Shown here: positions 4,545 to 6,747 of the stretch, piece by piece
Position numbering within the stretch: position 1 is the first letter of the stretch
Layout of the letters: the number at the start of each line of letters is the position of its first letter
DNA from: Candidatus Jordarchaeum madagascarense
Lineage (GTDB): Archaea; Asgardarchaeota; Jordiarchaeia; Jordiarchaeales; Jordiarchaeaceae
Length of the DNA stretch: 6,747 nucleotides
Assembly (NCBI GenBank): GCA_019056875.1
Contig: DXJA01000251.1
Location: 1-6,747 of the forward strand
Direction: 5' to 3'
Made by a program: the position numbers and the translations under genes
The notes under the pieces: generated by a model
The model's database searches: none
Told to the model about the DNA's origin: nothing
Seen by the model: only the letters and a program-made list of their open reading frames with translations

Positions 4545-6488
4545 TTAATAGAACCAGTCAGGCGGCGGTGGAGGAGGGGGAAATTCATCCCAACCAGGCT
4601 CGAAGTATTCGGGGGGGGCTTCTGGTTTCCTACGTCTACTAATGCCGGCAATTAATCCAATCACGCATATGGTTGCTACTCCCGCAATGCCCCCAATAAG
4701 CAATAGGTTCGCTGTTTGGTCTAGACCGCCTAAGAAGGTTGGTAGCAGGTAAATCCATGAGGGCATTACACTAGTTAGGGATAGGGGAATAGTGAATAAC
4801 TCTTCTCCAGTTCCATTAACCAATGTCAGGTTTCCAGTGAAGTTGGAAGCGGTGAAATTTGTAGGGGCCCTAAAGCTGATTATTGCAAAAACCTGTTCAT
4901 CATTAAGAGTGAAATTAGTAGAGGGTAAGGATGCAATAAAGCCACTGGCATTGCCACTTACACTAAAATAAGCGTTAATGATTGGAGTTCGGGTGGCATT
5001 TCCAACAACAATTGTCAGATTGAGAGCCGTGTCGTACAAGTCGCTAAGTGTCATAGGAGTGGTAATAGCCCTTAATGGAGTTATTATCAAAGGCGGAGTA
5101 GCAACGTTTGCATTTATGTAATAATCTTTTAGATAGTCGTATGATCTGGAAATGTTTATTAGTCCTGTTCCTTGTGAGAACGGGTTCAAACCCAAGTCCT
5201 TCGCCGTCATCATAAGCGCGGCTTTAGTGGTGTTTGGAGAAATCCCAGACAATCCAGAATTACTATCGAGTAATAGAGCTATAGCGCCAGACACCACAGG
5301 TGTAGAAGCACTAGTACCGCTGAAGTATATATAATCGGTACTATTCAAGTAGTCTAGGGTGAGTATATTTACCCCGGGAGCCACTATGTCCGGTTTGGAT
5401 CTATCATCATCTGTTGGTCCCCGGCTAGAAAAGGAGGACACGGAACCATAATTGAAACCACTGGCTGAGCCGACTGTGATAATGTAAGCTGCTAATCCTG
5501 GAGAATTTATAGTTTCGTAATTGACATCAAAAGCAGATCCACCTTCATTGCCAGCAGCTGCCACAACAATCACATCATTAAGCCACGCATAGTTAGCCCT
5601 AACGCTCATAGGATCATCCGAAGTACCTTCTACACTACCTAAGGACATTGTTATAATATCAGCCTTAAGATGGGATGTATTATCCAATGCTTCGTTTATT
5701 GCACTAATTAGCCAGTCCGATAATCCTTCTCCATTTTCGTCTAATACTCTCAGATTTAGGAATTCTACTGCTGGTGCAATTCCTTTTGCGGCAGGATTAT
5801 TAATGCCTGACGCTCCGATTATTCCTGCTACAGCTGTCCCATGACCATCCAAATCATCTGTGATGCCTAGTTGCCCCGTTACGAAACTCTCATTATAGAT
5901 TATTCTGTCTCCGGGCAGGTCAGCGTGGGGGTTGATTCCAGAGTCTAGAACTGCAACGACCACTCCGCTTCCATTTAATCCGTATAGGGTTTGGAGTTTG
6001 TCGGCTCCTATCGCCGCGTTGACGCCTGTGTCTTTAGACGTAATTTCGCTTGATGTTAATTGGTTTGGTAGCAGCTTTATTTTTTCATTATAGGTTATGG
6101 AGCTTACGTAGTTTTGCTGGGCTATGGTTTCCGCCATTGCTATGGGGGCTCTGATGCATATGCCGTTGAGTATGGTGTAGTTCGAGATGATTTGGAAGTC
6201 TCCCAAGTCTTTGAGCAAGGCTATTCCCTGGGCGTAGTTTACTGTTTTTTGGAAGAAGATTATCAATTCGTACTCTGTGGAGGGTTGGGAGGATTGCAGC
6301 AGCTGTTGCAGGTGGGCTCCCAGCTTGGAGTCCCCAGTAGCGATGGTGCTGGTGGTTTGCGTGGGGAAGGTTAGCGTGTTTTGGATTGTGGGCTGTTGGC
6401 TGAAGGCGAGAAACAGGGAGAGTGAGAGGATCAGTGTCAACGTTACGAGTAGAATGAGGCTTTTTGTTCTTCTCCTAACGATTTTCAT
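4545..6488 (-). CDS. Membrane-anchored subtilisin-like serine protease (S8)
   Basis: Encodes 647 residues from the ATG at 6488, chosen because GGAAG lies seven bases upstream; an in-frame TTG six codons earlier would place that site inside the gene. Order: signal peptide (1-32, RRR then a leucine-rich core), an inhibitor_I9-like propeptide (about 72-140), the S8 catalytic domain (about 155-465), a beta-rich Ig-like domain (about 465-580), one membrane helix (595-617), RRRK (618-621) and a cytosolic tail of 26 residues. The catalytic triad is intact: Asp182 in 'AVLDSGINPHADL', His216 in 'DGHGTAVAG', Ser393 in 'SGTSASTP', with oxyanion Asn314 in 'AAAGNEGG'. The charge after the helix puts the protease outside the cell, anchored by its C terminus. 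Fifteen N-X-S/T sequons are present, eight of them between residues 490 and 558, suggesting heavy glycosylation. The tail carries seven consecutive prolines (637-643) and ends DWFY. Codon choice changes inside the gene near residue 190. Likely role: degradation of external protein or processing of surface proteins. Confidence 0.93.
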   Translation of the reverse strand: MKIVRRRTKSLILLVTLTLILSLSLFLAFSQQPTIQNTLTFPTQTTSTIATGDSKLGAHLQQLLQSSQPSTEYELIIFFQKTVNYAQGIALLKDLGDFQIISNYTILNGICIRAPIAMAETIAQQNYVSSITYNEKIKLLPNQLTSSEITSKDTGVNAAIGADKLQTLYGLNGSGVVVAVLDSGINPHADLPGDRIIYNESFVTGQLGITDDLDGHGTAVAGIIGASGINNPAAKGIAPAVEFLNLRVLDENGEGLSDWLISAINEALDNTSHLKADIITMSLGSVEGTSDDPMSVRANYAWLNDVIVVAAAGNEGGSAFDVNYETINSPGLAAYIITVGSASGFNYGSVSSFSSRGPTDDDRSKPDIVAPGVNILTLDYLNSTDYIYFSGTSASTPVVSGAIALLLDSNSGLSGISPNTTKAALMMTAKDLGLNPFSQGTGLINISRSYDYLKDYYINANVATPPLIITPLRAITTPMTLSDLYDTALNLTIVVGNATRTPIINAYFSVSGNASGFIASLPSTNFTLNDEQVFAIISFRAPTNFTASNFTGNLTLVNGTGEELFTIPLSLTSVMPSWIYLLPTFLGGLDQTANLLLIGGIAGVATICVIGLIAGISRRRKPEAPPEYFEPGWDEFPPPPPPPDWFY

Positions 6489-6495
6489 GGTATTA

Positions 6496-6500
6496 CTTCC
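6496..6500 (-). promoter_or_regulatory. Shine-Dalgarno site deciding the subtilase start
   Basis: Minus strand GGAAG (in AAAGGAAG) lies seven bases before the ATG at 6488. The TTG at 6506 in the same frame has no such site and would add only MKGSNT before the signal peptide. Confidence 0.6.
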
Positions 6501-6557
6501 TTTCAATTAGAATGAGCATTTAATAGAATTAGTTGGATGTGAGGTTGCTTTCCAGCC

Positions 6558-6590
6558 TTTATTTTATTATAGGATTGTTTTAATATATTT
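6558..6590 (-). promoter_or_regulatory. AT-rich block, possible subtilase promoter
   Basis: On the minus strand AAATATATTA (6581-6590) and TATAATAAAAT (about 6561-6571) are both TATA-like, 75-100 bases before the ATG. Either would give a leader of about 50-70 bases. Neither is decisive, and read-through from the upstream gene is also possible because no T-run follows it. Confidence 0.3.
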
Positions 6591-6635
6591 GTATCGATGG
6601 CTGCACCTTTTCAGTCTAGTTTTTAGTATAGTGTT

Positions 6636-6645
6636 GTGTTAACAC
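6636..6645. repeat. 10-bp palindrome GTGTTAACAC
   Basis: A perfect palindrome overlapping the stop codon of the partial gene at the right edge. It might be a regulator half-site pair ahead of the subtilase, or chance. Confidence 0.25.
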
Positions 6646-6747
6646 TTTTTGAAAAGTAGAAGGGGGTTCAGGTATTCCAGTATTCTCGGTGCGGCTGCTG
6701 TTAGTGCGCCTGTGACTGTGAATAGGCAGATTATTATCCATGCTCCT
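6639..6747 (-). CDS. C-terminal end of a membrane protein (partial)
   Basis: The minus frame is open from the window edge to a TAA and gives 35 residues: a hydrophobic segment beginning GAWIIICLFTVTGALTAAA, then PRILEYLNPLLL and the ending FKKC. This reads as one membrane helix with a short, basic C-terminal end, so the protein is probably an integral membrane protein whose start lies beyond the window. Its codons favour C endings (TTC, GTC, GGC, TAC, AAC), as does the first part of the neighbouring subtilase, which supports coding on this strand. The opposite strand is also open here but lacks a start and a ribosome-binding site. The family cannot be named. It lies 150 bases upstream of the subtilase in the same direction. 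Confidence 0.55.
   Translation of the reverse strand, partial: GAWIIICLFTVTGALTAAAPRILEYLNPLLLFKKC

Noticed and set aside
6114..6510. Plus-strand open frames opposite the start of the subtilase
   Set aside because: They arise from the C-rich codons of the minus strand; the opposite strand encodes an unambiguous signal peptide and propeptide.

Overview
This 6.7-kb stretch is most likely archaeal. Several genes are preceded by AT-rich boxes that look like TATA elements, lying 44-51 bases ahead of the start in three cases. Ribosome-binding sites are of the GGTGA/GAGG type, intergenic regions end in oligo-T tracts without strong GC hairpins, and the protein set (a free-standing roadblock-fold protein, a membrane-anchored subtilase rich in N-glycosylation sequons) is common in uncultured TACK-type archaea. 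A Bathyarchaeia-like organism is a guess from protein style only; no rRNA, tRNA or ribosomal-protein marker is present to confirm it. Base composition is moderately AT-rich. No mobile element, CRISPR array, phage gene or tRNA was seen.

Layout from left to right: a roadblock/LC7-like protein (109-474, minus); a gene-poor stretch of about 500 bases with two perfect 8-bp inverted repeats; an unrecognised basic protein of 249 residues (985-1734, plus); a short convergent gap with an oligo-T terminator; a nucleoside/nucleotide kinase-like P-loop protein (1865-2443, minus); a 320-base divergent promoter region; a cytoplasmic glycoside-hydrolase-like TIM-barrel protein (2764-3759, plus); a convergent gap with several inverted repeats; an HD-domain metal-dependent phosphohydrolase (3930-4400, minus); an oligo-T terminator; a secreted, membrane-anchored S8 serine protease (4545-6488, minus); and the last 35 codons of a membrane protein (6639 to the right edge, minus).

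The genes do not form an obvious operon. Almost every gene is flanked by its own candidate promoter or by an opposing gene, so they look like independently expressed housekeeping or accessory functions rather than one pathway. I see no convincing new defence or metabolic system. The points most worth a second look are the unrecognised 249-residue protein, the sharp codon-usage change inside the subtilase between its catalytic Asp and His, that protein's proline-rich cytosolic tail, and repeated TTGGT-type motifs in the divergent promoter region.
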